A DNA stretch of 28,724 nt from a virus. Under the pieces are notes generated by a model that saw only the letters and a program-made list of their open reading frames with translations, was not told the DNA's origin and made no database searches. Location of the stretch: positions 1 through 28,724 of IMG/VR virus record IMGVR_UViG_3300030390_000174, one strand, 5' to 3'. This document shows positions 13,725-21,951 of this stretch, piece after piece (position 1 is the stretch's first letter; each line of letters begins with the position of its first letter). The translations under genes and the position numbers were made by a program.

Positions 13725-13750
13725 TATTTATTTATTTATTTATATTTATT
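13725..13750 (-). repeat. Tetranucleotide repeat upstream of the capsid gene
   Basis: Between the protease stop and the capsid ATG the minus strand reads AAATAAATATAAATAAATAA and on in TAAA units, about five copies, right up to AAAAAATG. No Shine-Dalgarno is present. A-rich, unstructured leaders raise translation in Bacteroidetes, so this probably serves the abundant capsid protein; copy-number slippage could tune it. Confidence 0.6.
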
Positions 13751-14114
13751 TTAATTTTGCTGCTAGAGCAGAGAAGAACTTTTCTTCTTTATTTTCTACT
13801 GCATTATCAATTACTGCAGGGTCTCCTTCAGTAGAAATTTCTGTACCCTTTGCATCAGCTTTACTTAATAAAGCATTTAGTCTTTCTACTTCTTGAGTAA
13901 GAGTTTCTTTTTCTCCACCCAATTCAGCAACAAAACTATCAAGTTCAGTAACTTTAGCTTCAAATGCAGAAAGTTTCTCAGAAACTTCTTTGTCATCAGC
14001 CATCATTACCTCTACCTCTTTAACGTCAGCAGTTTCAGACTCATTGCTATTTTTTACTTTAGCAATAATTTCGTCAACTTTAGCGTTAAACCAACTTTTC
14101 AATTCTTCGGTCAT
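13746..14114 (-). CDS. Possible nested scaffold protein (internal start)
   Basis: An in-frame ATG at 14112-14114 opens the last 122 codons of the protease gene (MTEELKSWFNAKVDEIIAKV...). It is preceded by an A-rich stretch, AAAAAGTAAAAAA, like the start contexts of real genes here, and it falls exactly where the protease domain ends and the coiled-coil begins. This repeats the lambda C/Nu3 arrangement, in which scaffold is also made alone. No direct proof of separate translation. Confidence 0.35.
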   Translation of the reverse strand: MTEELKSWFNAKVDEIIAKVKNSNESETADVKEVEVMMADDKEVSEKLSAFEAKVTELDSFVAELGGEKETLTQEVERLNALLSKADAKGTEISTEGDPAVIDNAVENKEEKFFSALAAKLK

Positions 14115-14747
14115 TTTTTTACTTTTTAAATTAACACTTAGTTTATTTTGAATTTCCTTGTCTGTTATATTTTTAAACTTAGAAACGTCATATTTAGCCG
14201 CTACTTTTATAGCGTCAGAGATAGAGTCAACAAATCCTAAATTAAAAGCTTCATCAGCACTTAACCAAGTCTCTTCGTCCATCATTTCTTGTACCTTATC
14301 ATAAGGTAATCTTGTTTTTTTTATGTAAATATCAGCAATTTCTCCACTAATTTTTTCTAATAAAGCTGCAGTTTTTCTCATTTCGCTAGCCTCTCCCATA
14401 GCACCACCCCAAGCATTGTGTATCATAAACAAAGAGTTTTCAGCCATTATAACCTCATCTCCCGCCAATGCAATTACACTTCCCATACTTGCAGCTATTC
14501 CTTCTATGTATATTGTAGTTTTTGCTGTTCTTTTTCTTAGAACATTATAGATAGCCATTCCTTCAAATACATCTCCACCTACACAATTTATATGAAGGTT
14601 CATTGGAACGTCTTTAAAAGCTTTTATTTCTTCAATAAAGCCTTGAGCAGTTACTCCATAAGCACCTATTTCATCAAATATATATATGTCAGCAATCTCG
14701 CTAGAAGACTCTGCCTTAATGTTAAACCAATTTTTATTCATAAACAC
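13746..14747 (-). CDS. ClpP-type prohead protease with scaffold-like C-terminus
   Basis: 333 residues. Residues about 18-185 form a ClpP/S49-like serine protease: the oxyanion GG at 57-58 (NCVGGDVFEG), nucleophile S87 in AASMGS, H110 in FMIHNAWGG and an acidic cluster D157-E159 before WLSADEA, which probably supplies the third residue. The enzyme matures the procapsid. After about residue 212 the sequence changes to a Lys/Glu-rich coiled coil (MTEELKSWFNAKVDEIIAKV, ... EKLSAFEAKVTELDSFVAEL) ending KFFSALAAKLK, as expected of a scaffold delivered as a fusion. It lies directly before the capsid gene and has a candidate promoter 25 bases upstream. Confidence 0.85.
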   Translation of the reverse strand: MFMNKNWFNIKAESSSEIADIYIFDEIGAYGVTAQGFIEEIKAFKDVPMNLHINCVGGDVFEGMAIYNVLRKRTAKTTIYIEGIAASMGSVIALAGDEVIMAENSLFMIHNAWGGAMGEASEMRKTAALLEKISGEIADIYIKKTRLPYDKVQEMMDEETWLSADEAFNLGFVDSISDAIKVAAKYDVSKFKNITDKEIQNKLSVNLKSKKMTEELKSWFNAKVDEIIAKVKNSNESETADVKEVEVMMADDKEVSEKLSAFEAKVTELDSFVAELGGEKETLTQEVERLNALLSKADAKGTEISTEGDPAVIDNAVENKEEKFFSALAAKLK

Positions 14748-14768
14748 AAAAATATTTTTATGTTATGA

Positions 14769-14776
14769 CAAAGTTA
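14769..14776 (-). promoter_or_regulatory. Candidate promoter of the protease-capsid operon
   Basis: TAACTTTG on the minus strand matches the Bacteroidetes -7 consensus and lies about 22 bases before the ATG at 14747. The -33 position, inside the end of the upstream gene, reads CTAA instead of TTTG, so it may be weak or need an activator. Together with the terminator at 11969-12008 it would define a protease/capsid/tail-tube unit. Confidence 0.45.
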
Positions 14777-14795
14777 CGCAGTTTCAGGAATAAAT

Positions 14796-15116
14796 TTAGA
14801 TAAGTATATTTTTGGTAATTACTTCTTTGTTTCTTTCTTTGTAAACAATGCTTTGTGCTTGTCTTTCAGAAATATCATATTTTATAGATAAGTCCATAAA
14901 AGTATAGGTTCTGTTGCCTTCATTCTTTCTTAACATACAATCAAAATCATATATTATCATATAATTTCTTAAGCGTTTTGGCTCAACTATTCCTTTTTCA
15001 ATAAGGTGCCTTAAAATATCTTTAGGTGTAGGGTCGTGCCATCTTTTAAAAATTTCAACTTCAGCAATATCTATATATTCTAAAACAATTTCTACTTTAT
15101 TTTGTCTTGATGCCAT
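14796..15116 (-). CDS. Hypothetical protein with HTH-like C-terminus
   Basis: 106 residues, helical and soluble. Starts MASRQNKVEIVLEYIDIAEV, has a central block IFKRWHDPTPKDILRHLIEK and ends with FMDLSIKYDISERQAQSIVYKERN, which looks like a helix-turn-helix of the kind that recognises DNA or interacts with partners (about 73-96). It lies between the small Cys proteins and the capsid promoter. A role as a late-gene regulator or in packaging is possible but unsupported beyond this motif. Confidence 0.55.
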   Translation of the reverse strand: MASRQNKVEIVLEYIDIAEVEIFKRWHDPTPKDILRHLIEKGIVEPKRLRNYMIIYDFDCMLRKNEGNRTYTFMDLSIKYDISERQAQSIVYKERNKEVITKNILI

Positions 15117-15117
15117 A

Positions 15118-15366
15118 TTAATTATTAGACTCCCAAAGATTGTTTACGTTATTCCAAAATTTAGTTACAGCTTTTCTACAGCCTATACAGCCAAGTTGTT
15201 GTTTTATGTGAGGAAAATGTCTGTGCCATTCATTAAACAAAATTTGTAAGCCATTAGAATTATATTTACCATTTTGTTCTATTGAAATATTATTTTGCTT
15301 TATTGCTTCAATAATTTTTACTTTATTTTCTTCAGTAACTTTATCGGCTATTATTTGTATTGTCAT
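15118..15366 (-). CDS. Hypothetical protein with CxxC motif
   Basis: 82 residues from the ATG at 15364-15366 (MTIQIIADKVTEENKVKIIE), chosen because it overlaps the upstream stop as ATGA; a start three codons earlier (15375) is also open. It has a basic/helical first half and a compact C-terminal block FNEWHRHFPHIKQQLGCIGC-RKAVTKFW with one Cys-x-x-Cys pair (about 59-62) and nearby His residues, possibly a zinc site. Family not recognised. Chained with the Cys-rich 15363-15563 gene. Confidence 0.55.
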   Translation of the reverse strand: MTIQIIADKVTEENKVKIIEAIKQNNISIEQNGKYNSNGLQILFNEWHRHFPHIKQQLGCIGCRKAVTKFWNNVNNLWESNN

Positions 15367-15563
15367 TCTTTCCATTTATTTATAGGGCAAACACCTAAAT
15401 ATTCTTTAGACAAAGTAGCTTTAGCGTCTATAAAGCAAGTACACTTACCACATCTTGCACCTTTACTCCATCTTGGATATCTAAGCATTGCAAAGTTTCT
15501 ATAAAAGTCGCATTTTTTACAGGTATCTAACCTATCTTGTTTTACTTTTTTACTAACAAACAT
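15363..15563 (-). CDS. Small zinc-ribbon-like protein
   Basis: 66 residues with six cysteines: C15-x-x-C18 (DTCKKCDFY), C38-x-x-C41-x-C43 (ARCGKCTCF) and C59 in GVCPINKW. The CxxC ... CxxCxC ... CPxxKW pattern is a recurrent small phage/Bacteroidetes zinc-ribbon type (similar to DUF6171-like proteins, from memory). It directly follows the tape measure gene and precedes a second Cys-x-x-Cys protein. Function unknown; may be a structural assembly factor or regulator. Confidence 0.65.
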   Translation of the reverse strand: MFVSKKVKQDRLDTCKKCDFYRNFAMLRYPRWSKGARCGKCTCFIDAKATLSKEYLGVCPINKWKE

Positions 15564-15575
15564 TTGTTTATATTT

Positions 15576-18389
15576 TTAAAATGTAGCTTCAGCCTCTATA
15601 ACTCCTACTGTATTTTGACTAGACGTAATGTCTGCTTCAACTACTATTACTTTACTTGATTGATTCATTGCCCCCATCATATCTTGCTGACCCGTAGCGT
15701 CAAATTGTGAACTAGCAAAAGAAGGCATATTCATTAAACCGCCATCAGCAAACTTAACACCACCACCTGCTGCGTTCATAGCTGATAACTGCCCTTTAAA
15801 CATTGCAGTACTTTTTTTATTAATCACAGCTTCTCCACCTTCTAGTTCTGCAACTCTTCCCCCTACTGCAAATTTTTCTCCTCCTTGTGCGTGAGACTTT
15901 CCGTGTACCATACCTCCATCTGCATATTTATTTACTATACCTCCTTCTCCAAATGTTAAAGTTTTTATTGACGCAAAAGCACTTGCTATAGCCGCAATAG
16001 TTGCTCCTATTGCAATAAGGTTTGCGGGAAATATAAGTTTTGCTTGTCCTGCAACTGCATTTGCAGCATTAGACAATGTGTTTATATTTGTTGCAATAGT
16101 ATCTATATTAGTAGCTAAAGTAGCAGCAGCAGTTATTTTAATTCCTAATTCTTTAACTTTTTGAAGTTTAGCTTCGTCTCCTGCTATTGTTATTAATGTT
16201 TTTCCTAAATCACTAACAGCCTTTATTTCTGCCTGTCTAGAATTGTCTACTTTTTTTAAATTATTTACTTTTAAATTAGTAAGCTCTGTCTCAAGTCGCA
16301 CTCTTTCTTCATACGCCAAAGTTTCATCATTTAAAAGATTGTTTATCATTTCTATTTGAAAATCTCTTAATTGCTGCTGAGCTTGTTCAATAGATAATGT
16401 TCCGTCTATAACATCTTTAACTAAATCATTCCACATTATTTGCTTAAACATTGCTGTATCAAATTGTTCTTTTTCTGCTTCTCCTAATACTATTGTAGCT
16501 TTAACTTGTTCGTCTAGTAATTTAACATTTTGAACTGCAAAATTAATTTTTTGTTGTTGTGCTTTTTTAAGCCTTATATCTTCTTCAAAATCATTCATTG
16601 TTCTAGCCACATAAGCATCTTTTAAACCTGCTTGACTTACGTGAAACATAGCATCAGCATTTTTTTGAGCCTGTAACCTATGAGCTTCTCTTGATTCATT
16701 TGCCGCAGCAACTTCTTCATCTATACGTTTCATAGCTATTTTTGCTCTTTGAACATCTTGTATAGAAGCAAGCTCCCCTTCTAAAGCTTTAATGATTTCT
16801 TGTCTATTTTGATATAATTTAGCATCTCCTAAAATAGTTTTATTCATTTTTTCCCAACTCTTATCTGTTTCTTCAACTTTCATTCTTAAATTTAAAACAT
16901 CAGTTGCTAAAACTAAAAGCAATGTTCCAACAGCCACATAGGGGTTGGCTAACATAGTAGTATATAAAGCTTTAATTCTAGTAATAAAAAGTTTTGTTGC
17001 GTCAGTAGCTTGTATTGTAGTTACAGCAAAAGCAGCAGTAGCTATATTAGCCGCAAATTGTACTGTTTTATATATACCTATAACCTTCGTTAGTGCTGCT
17101 ATTCCTTTAATAAAAGCAGCTATTGTTTTTCCGTGTTTTGATAATGTGTTAAAAAAGCTAGCTAAATTCTCTACAATACTTTGTAGTCCTGATGCAAAAT
17201 TTTCCATTACCGATATAGAAAGACCTTCCATTGCCGATTTAAGCCTTAATAAAGCTCCTTGTAAAGTGTCTCCCACTATGTCTGCCATTCTTTTACCTTC
17301 TCCTCCCGCATCTAATAAAGCATTTCTAAGTTCTACCGTTCCATCTGCAGTAGTTATCATTTGTTCAAAGGCAGCTGCCTGTCTTAAATCTACTACTTCC
17401 ATAACGTCAGCCATGCTACCACCTTGAGCAACAAATGCTTTCATAGCAGGTACTAAATCATCTAATCCGTGTATTGTTTTTCCAAAAGCTTTAGTCAAGT
17501 CTGAAGTTGGGTCTTGCATTTTTAATAAAATATTTCTTAACGAAGTACCTGCAATAGAAGCCTCAATACCTGAATCTGTTAGTTTAGACATTATTGCGGC
17601 AGTATCTTCAATAGAAAATCCTGCAGATTTTGCAATAGGTGCCACTTTAGTCATAGAGGTTTGCCACTTTTCTATACTCATAGCAGAGCTTGCAAAAGAA
17701 ACAGCCATAACATCTACAACTCTTTCTGTTTCATTAGCATTTAATCCAAAACCCCTAACTGCTGCTCCTGCAACTGTTGCTGCTCTAGCCAAATCTGTTC
17801 CTGTAGAAGTGGCTAAGTCCAAAGTGGCTTGTTGTGCGTCTAATATTTCTTGTGTTGTAAATCCTAATTTTGAATAATTTAACTGTAAATTACCTACTTG
17901 TTCTGCAGTAAAGAAAGTAGTCCTACCAAGTTCTTGTGCAGAATCTGATAATTGTTTAAATTCAGAAGCAGTTGCTCCTGAAATAGCATTTACTTTAGCC
18001 ATAACAAATTCAAATTCTGTAAAAGTAGAAACAACAGAACTTATAACTCTACTTACAGTTCTAAAAGCAGTAACAATAATACCAATAGCTGCAGCACCTT
18101 TTACAAATTGCTTAGCCATTGAGTTGTTAGATTTAGTAACTTTTTTTGTTACATCATTTGAATTTTTTAAATCTTTATTAAGTTTTCTTACCTCAGCAGA
18201 CTTATGCTTAACTTTAGTTGCTGTTTCGCTATATTGTTTAGCTCTTTTTTTACCTAAATGAGTTCCATCTGCAGTAAGTTTTTCTGTAGCTTTCATTTCC
18301 GCTCTTAAATCTTGCAATTCTTTTTTTAGCTTAGAAACTCTTTTAATGTTTTTAATCTCTACTTCTATTGCTACTTTTTTATTTAACAT
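15576..18389 (-). CDS. Tail tape measure protein (TP901 family core)
   Basis: 937 residues. An N-terminal charged coiled coil (about 1-90) is followed by the TP901-type core (about 128-345), recognisable by AKVNAISGATASEF, GRTTFFTAEQVGNLQLNYSK, DLATSTGTDL and GIEASIAGTSLRNILLKMQD. Hydrophobic segments follow (about 422-460 and 478-500), then a helical middle, then a further Ala/Thr-rich hydrophobic region, and a Gly-rich tail with GGMVHGKSHAQGGEKFAVGG and ELEGGEAVINKKS. The protein sets tail length and is ejected with DNA; at the usual 0.15 nm per residue it implies a tail near 140 nm. The frame on the opposite strand at 16945-17427 is a shadow. Confidence 0.9.
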   Translation of the reverse strand: MLNKKVAIEVEIKNIKRVSKLKKELQDLRAEMKATEKLTADGTHLGKKRAKQYSETATKVKHKSAEVRKLNKDLKNSNDVTKKVTKSNNSMAKQFVKGAAAIGIIVTAFRTVSRVISSVVSTFTEFEFVMAKVNAISGATASEFKQLSDSAQELGRTTFFTAEQVGNLQLNYSKLGFTTQEILDAQQATLDLATSTGTDLARAATVAGAAVRGFGLNANETERVVDVMAVSFASSAMSIEKWQTSMTKVAPIAKSAGFSIEDTAAIMSKLTDSGIEASIAGTSLRNILLKMQDPTSDLTKAFGKTIHGLDDLVPAMKAFVAQGGSMADVMEVVDLRQAAAFEQMITTADGTVELRNALLDAGGEGKRMADIVGDTLQGALLRLKSAMEGLSISVMENFASGLQSIVENLASFFNTLSKHGKTIAAFIKGIAALTKVIGIYKTVQFAANIATAAFAVTTIQATDATKLFITRIKALYTTMLANPYVAVGTLLLVLATDVLNLRMKVEETDKSWEKMNKTILGDAKLYQNRQEIIKALEGELASIQDVQRAKIAMKRIDEEVAAANESREAHRLQAQKNADAMFHVSQAGLKDAYVARTMNDFEEDIRLKKAQQQKINFAVQNVKLLDEQVKATIVLGEAEKEQFDTAMFKQIMWNDLVKDVIDGTLSIEQAQQQLRDFQIEMINNLLNDETLAYEERVRLETELTNLKVNNLKKVDNSRQAEIKAVSDLGKTLITIAGDEAKLQKVKELGIKITAAATLATNIDTIATNINTLSNAANAVAGQAKLIFPANLIAIGATIAAIASAFASIKTLTFGEGGIVNKYADGGMVHGKSHAQGGEKFAVGGRVAELEGGEAVINKKSTAMFKGQLSAMNAAGGGVKFADGGLMNMPSFASSQFDATGQQDMMGAMNQSSKVIVVEADITSSQNTVGVIEAEATF

Positions 18390-18390
18390 A

Positions 18391-18915
18391 TTATGCTATT
18401 TTTAATTGTATTACTTTTCCTGAAAAAACACTTCCTATTTCTGCGTCTATTGATTGAGCTATGTCTCTTTCTATTGCGTCTATTATTCCTGAACTTTCTG
18501 CTTTAGCAAAAGCATATCCTATAAAATTATATCTTCTTGGAGCTACCATTTCTCCTCCTTCCGTTAAATAATTACTTTGAAGCTGTGCAACAATATTTTC
18601 TGCATATTTAGCTATTTCTAATTCAGACATATTATTACTAATTCCTTTTTGTCCTAACCATCTTATTATAGTGCTTTCGTCAACTATAACTCCATTAGTA
18701 TCTCCTTCATTAACTATATTCATATAACTAACATCTGAAGCAACATCTAAAAACAAACTTCCGAAAAATTCGTTAATATCAATTTTAAAAGAATTATATA
18801 GTCTTCTTGAAGCAACGTGTTCTTGTTCTTCTAACTCGTCTTGTAAAGAGCTTATAAAAAACTTTCCCGCTCTTTTTAATCCTAATACTATTTTAGGGTA
18901 ATCTTCTTTAGCCAT
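18391..18915 (-). CDS. Neck / head-tail joining-like protein (HK97 gp10-like)
   Basis: 174 residues. The pattern LKRAGKFFISSLQDEL then SRRLYNSFKIDINEFFGSLF and SDVSYMNIVNEGDTNG (about 60-75) resembles the gp10-like family, in which an N-terminal helix is followed by a small beta domain with a 'Y-ivneG' loop. The C-terminus AFAKAESSGIIDAIERDIAQ is helical. Such proteins complete the tail or join it to the head. It lies directly before the tape measure gene (one base gap), whereas this family is usually near the portal. Moderate confidence. Confidence 0.55.
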   Translation of the reverse strand: MAKEDYPKIVLGLKRAGKFFISSLQDELEEQEHVASRRLYNSFKIDINEFFGSLFLDVASDVSYMNIVNEGDTNGVIVDESTIIRWLGQKGISNNMSELEIAKYAENIVAQLQSNYLTEGGEMVAPRRYNFIGYAFAKAESSGIIDAIERDIAQSIDAEIGSVFSGKVIQLKIA

Positions 18916-19094
18916 TAGTCTTCTATTGTTCCTTGATTATCTCTTCTTAAAACTGTATGAGAATTACCAAACCTATCATTAGCTACAATATTTACTAAAT
19001 ACTCTACAGAGCCAATAGTTACGGTCATATAAACTTCTAGTCCACTTGTAGCGGCTATTCCTGAATCACTTATTTCATTATCTATATTTGGCAT
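18915..19094 (-). CDS. Small protein in the tail module
   Basis: 59 residues from ATG 19092-19094, in the AAATAATATG context; the frame is open further upstream but that would overlap the 948-residue gene by 59 bases. Beta-rich: MPNIDNEISDSGIAATSGLE, then VYMTVTIGSVEYLVNIVAND and a short basic loop. One-base overlap with the next gene. No family recognised; possibly a small baseplate or neck subunit. Confidence 0.5.
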   Translation of the reverse strand: MPNIDNEISDSGIAATSGLEVYMTVTIGSVEYLVNIVANDRFGNSHTVLRRDNQGTIED

Positions 19095-19104
19095 ATTATT
19101 TTTT

Positions 19105-21951
19105 TTACCAACCTCTATTTGGGTCGTATGTTTGCGCACCATTTGGATTCCAACTTCCGTCATTTTGATTTAAAGTAGGAGCGGTAGATGTAGGAACACC
19201 CATATCTACCCATTCAACTAATTCTACTTTAGTAGTTTTATTAGATTGCGGCTTATAGTCTATAACTTTATTTATTCTCCAATAAACCCCATCTATATAT
19301 ATTAATTTTTTAATATCTAAATTAGCTATATCTGATATAGTTAGATTAACGTGTAATGTTCTAACTCTAGGATTATTTATAATCATTTCTATCATATTTT
19401 TATAAAACTTTTCATACAAACCGACCCCTATCACATAAGGCTTGGTGTAAACACCAATACTTGAAGGCTGCTCTGTAAAGTCTCTAACCCAAACATTACC
19501 ATAAGTTAAAACAAGAGAGGTAGAATCGTCTCTGTTAATAGAAGTAGCTTGAGGGTAAATATTAGATAAAACACCTCCTGAAGCGGGAGTGTTATAATTT
19601 ATATGCAAAGGCATATTGCTATTAGCTATTATTGTTTCGGTATTTCCACTCCAATTTTGAATAGTTGCTCTTTTAGATGTTGTAGAATTTTGTGAAATAA
19701 CATCAAATTGAGCATCAGGAGAATATTTTTTCCAATATAAAAGTCTAGGTAAAAAACCATAACCCTTTACAGGTCTCTCCCAATCGTTTTGACTTGTAGT
19801 TCCTCCTGATTCTTTTTCTTGCCATAATGCCGAAATGTAAGGAGGGTCTGTTTGTCCTTGAACTGAATCTCTATCTTTAACTGTCATAGTTCCTGCAAAA
19901 AAAGGATTTTCAAAAGTAGTAGTACCTCTTTCAAATTCATCTGAAAAGCTTTCAAAATAGGGATAGTTGTCTAATATTTCTTCAAAATAATTTATACCTC
20001 TTTGCTCTACGTTTAAATCCTGTCCGTCTGTTTTGTATTTAAAAACAATATCTCTTTTAAATGATTGCTTTAGCCAATTATCTACATAGTCTTGCGACCT
20101 GTCTAATTTATAAGTCCAATCTATAGCTTCATTTAATGGTCTGTAAAAATCATTAAAAGGTTCTATATTAACTACTTTAGAAACTTCATTTGTTTGAAAT
20201 TGTAAATTAAAAGAATGAGCAACTCCTTTAATAAAATCTAATTGCTTGTAGTCTTTATTAATAACATTTTTTAAATCATACGTTTGTCCATATTGTGCGT
20301 TAAGAGGGTCTATAGAAATTCCGATAAAACCATTATGAGACCTTCCTGAGCTAATGTTTTTATCAGCAAACAAATACCAATCTCCCGTTAGTGTTGTTCC
20401 CGAATTTACAGGAACAGTGGTTTTTCCTCTTACTTTGAACCTGAACTTAACTACATCTCCCTTGTTAAGATATATTGTAGTTTCTGAATCTTCTAGTTCT
20501 CTAGTTGAATTTAATGAAGAACCTCCATTAGAACTTCCAACATTAAAAGCATAATCAATCATACCTTCAGAGCCACCAACAGAATGAAATTGATTGTCTC
20601 CTACTGTTTTTACCAATATGTCTACCCTAGAATATTTAGTTATATATTGAAGGTTTGTTATACTTGTTCCTGTAGTTGAAAATGCAGCTAAATGAACACA
20701 AAAATTACTTATGTTTATAATGTATTTGCCATATTCTGAAATTACAAATTCTTTGTTATTAGAAGTATTCCAACCATAATTTGTAGGGTCTGCAGGAATT
20801 CCTGTTCCATTTAAAGATAAATTAAATCCTGATGGAGTTCCTAAAATTATATCTTCACTAATTATATCGGCATTAGAATTACTAACTACTTGTGTAAATT
20901 GATTTTTAAAAACTAATTGACTAGAAGCATCTACTGTTGGGTCTAAATTCCAATATAACTGTAAAGAAAAAGCATCATATCTTACATCAGCATTATTATA
21001 TTTAAAATTAGGAAGTGAAAATAATAGCCTTTTAAATGTTTCGCTTTCTATAAAAACAGAATTTATGGTATATCCCGCTTGAGTAAATATTTCTTTAAAA
21101 ATATCATACACCCATATACAAGGTCTCCAATCGCAACTTGGCTGAGGGTTGTTCATTGGATTTCCTGATACTGTTCCATTATACCCTGTATATCTAGAAG
21201 GAACTGATGTTAAAAAAGTATAATTTACAAAATATGTGTACCAAGTATCTAAAAGTTGTATTGCATAATCTTCTCCGTCAGGGTTAAAATCTCCATAGGT
21301 AATTATCGGATAAACTAAAGGAGTAACAGAGCCTGCTGTAGCTACCCTGTTTTGATATTCAGCATCATCATTATCCCAAGTAGACTTTATTCCTTCTTTA
21401 TTTATTTTTAAATTTACACCTGTTCCGTTTGTTCCATCAGGAGCTAGTCCATCAGTAGTTTTTCCATTTAAATACTCCCAAGCACTTCCTTCAGTAGTTT
21501 CATCTGAACCATCATACCCTAAATCTTTTAATAAAGAATCCCCTATAATAGTAGTCCAACCTATATTGTCTCCATAAAATACACAAGAATAATATTCAGG
21601 CTTATTTTTAAGACCTACAGCAGATAACTGAAGATACCCTTCTACAGAAAATAAATTATTAAAAATAACTCTACAGGGTTTTTTATTTGTTAAAGTGTTA
21701 GTAGAAAAACTATTGGCAATATATACGTTTTTATAAAGTAAATTATTATTTTTAGTTGCAGGAATTTTGAATGTTTTACTAAACGTACCTTTTCTAGCGT
21801 CAATGTCTTTTATATCTGCAATAGAAAAAGTTAACGCTAAAGGAAACTCAGAATGATTAGAAACATCTAAAGAGCCAACTACGCTTTTGTTCCAATCAAT
21901 ATCTCCACCATCATAAAAATAATCTAATAACTCTATATTAACTACATTCAT
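19105..21951 (-). CDS. Large tail-tip / distal tail protein
   Basis: 948 residues. The N-terminus contains SEFPLALTFSIADIKDIDAR and KGTFSKTFKIPATKNNN (about 34-70), a signature of large tail proteins in Bacteroidetes phages, probably of distal-tail or baseplate-hub type. The rest is a long series of beta-rich domains with aromatic and Asn-rich loops (e.g. GVNLKINKEGIKSTWDNDD, TIYLNKGDVVKFRFKVRGK), ending with a Pro/Asn-rich tail (PTSTAPTLNQNDG). A segment around 560-620 (FIKGVAHSFNLQFQTNEVSK) looks like a separate folded domain. It lies between the CBM-bearing tail protein and the tape measure block. Exact role unproven. Confidence 0.65.
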   Translation of the reverse strand: MNVVNIELLDYFYDGGDIDWNKSVVGSLDVSNHSEFPLALTFSIADIKDIDARKGTFSKTFKIPATKNNNLLYKNVYIANSFSTNTLTNKKPCRVIFNNLFSVEGYLQLSAVGLKNKPEYYSCVFYGDNIGWTTIIGDSLLKDLGYDGSDETTEGSAWEYLNGKTTDGLAPDGTNGTGVNLKINKEGIKSTWDNDDAEYQNRVATAGSVTPLVYPIITYGDFNPDGEDYAIQLLDTWYTYFVNYTFLTSVPSRYTGYNGTVSGNPMNNPQPSCDWRPCIWVYDIFKEIFTQAGYTINSVFIESETFKRLLFSLPNFKYNNADVRYDAFSLQLYWNLDPTVDASSQLVFKNQFTQVVSNSNADIISEDIILGTPSGFNLSLNGTGIPADPTNYGWNTSNNKEFVISEYGKYIINISNFCVHLAAFSTTGTSITNLQYITKYSRVDILVKTVGDNQFHSVGGSEGMIDYAFNVGSSNGGSSLNSTRELEDSETTIYLNKGDVVKFRFKVRGKTTVPVNSGTTLTGDWYLFADKNISSGRSHNGFIGISIDPLNAQYGQTYDLKNVINKDYKQLDFIKGVAHSFNLQFQTNEVSKVVNIEPFNDFYRPLNEAIDWTYKLDRSQDYVDNWLKQSFKRDIVFKYKTDGQDLNVEQRGINYFEEILDNYPYFESFSDEFERGTTTFENPFFAGTMTVKDRDSVQGQTDPPYISALWQEKESGGTTSQNDWERPVKGYGFLPRLLYWKKYSPDAQFDVISQNSTTSKRATIQNWSGNTETIIANSNMPLHINYNTPASGGVLSNIYPQATSINRDDSTSLVLTYGNVWVRDFTEQPSSIGVYTKPYVIGVGLYEKFYKNMIEMIINNPRVRTLHVNLTISDIANLDIKKLIYIDGVYWRINKVIDYKPQSNKTTKVELVEWVDMGVPTSTAPTLNQNDGSWNPNGAQTYDPNRGW

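Noticed and set aside
16945-17427. 160-codon open frame on the plus strand
   Set aside because: It lies wholly opposite the tape measure gene, has low-complexity Ala/Ile/Ser composition from complementing that gene, and no other gene is on the plus strand.
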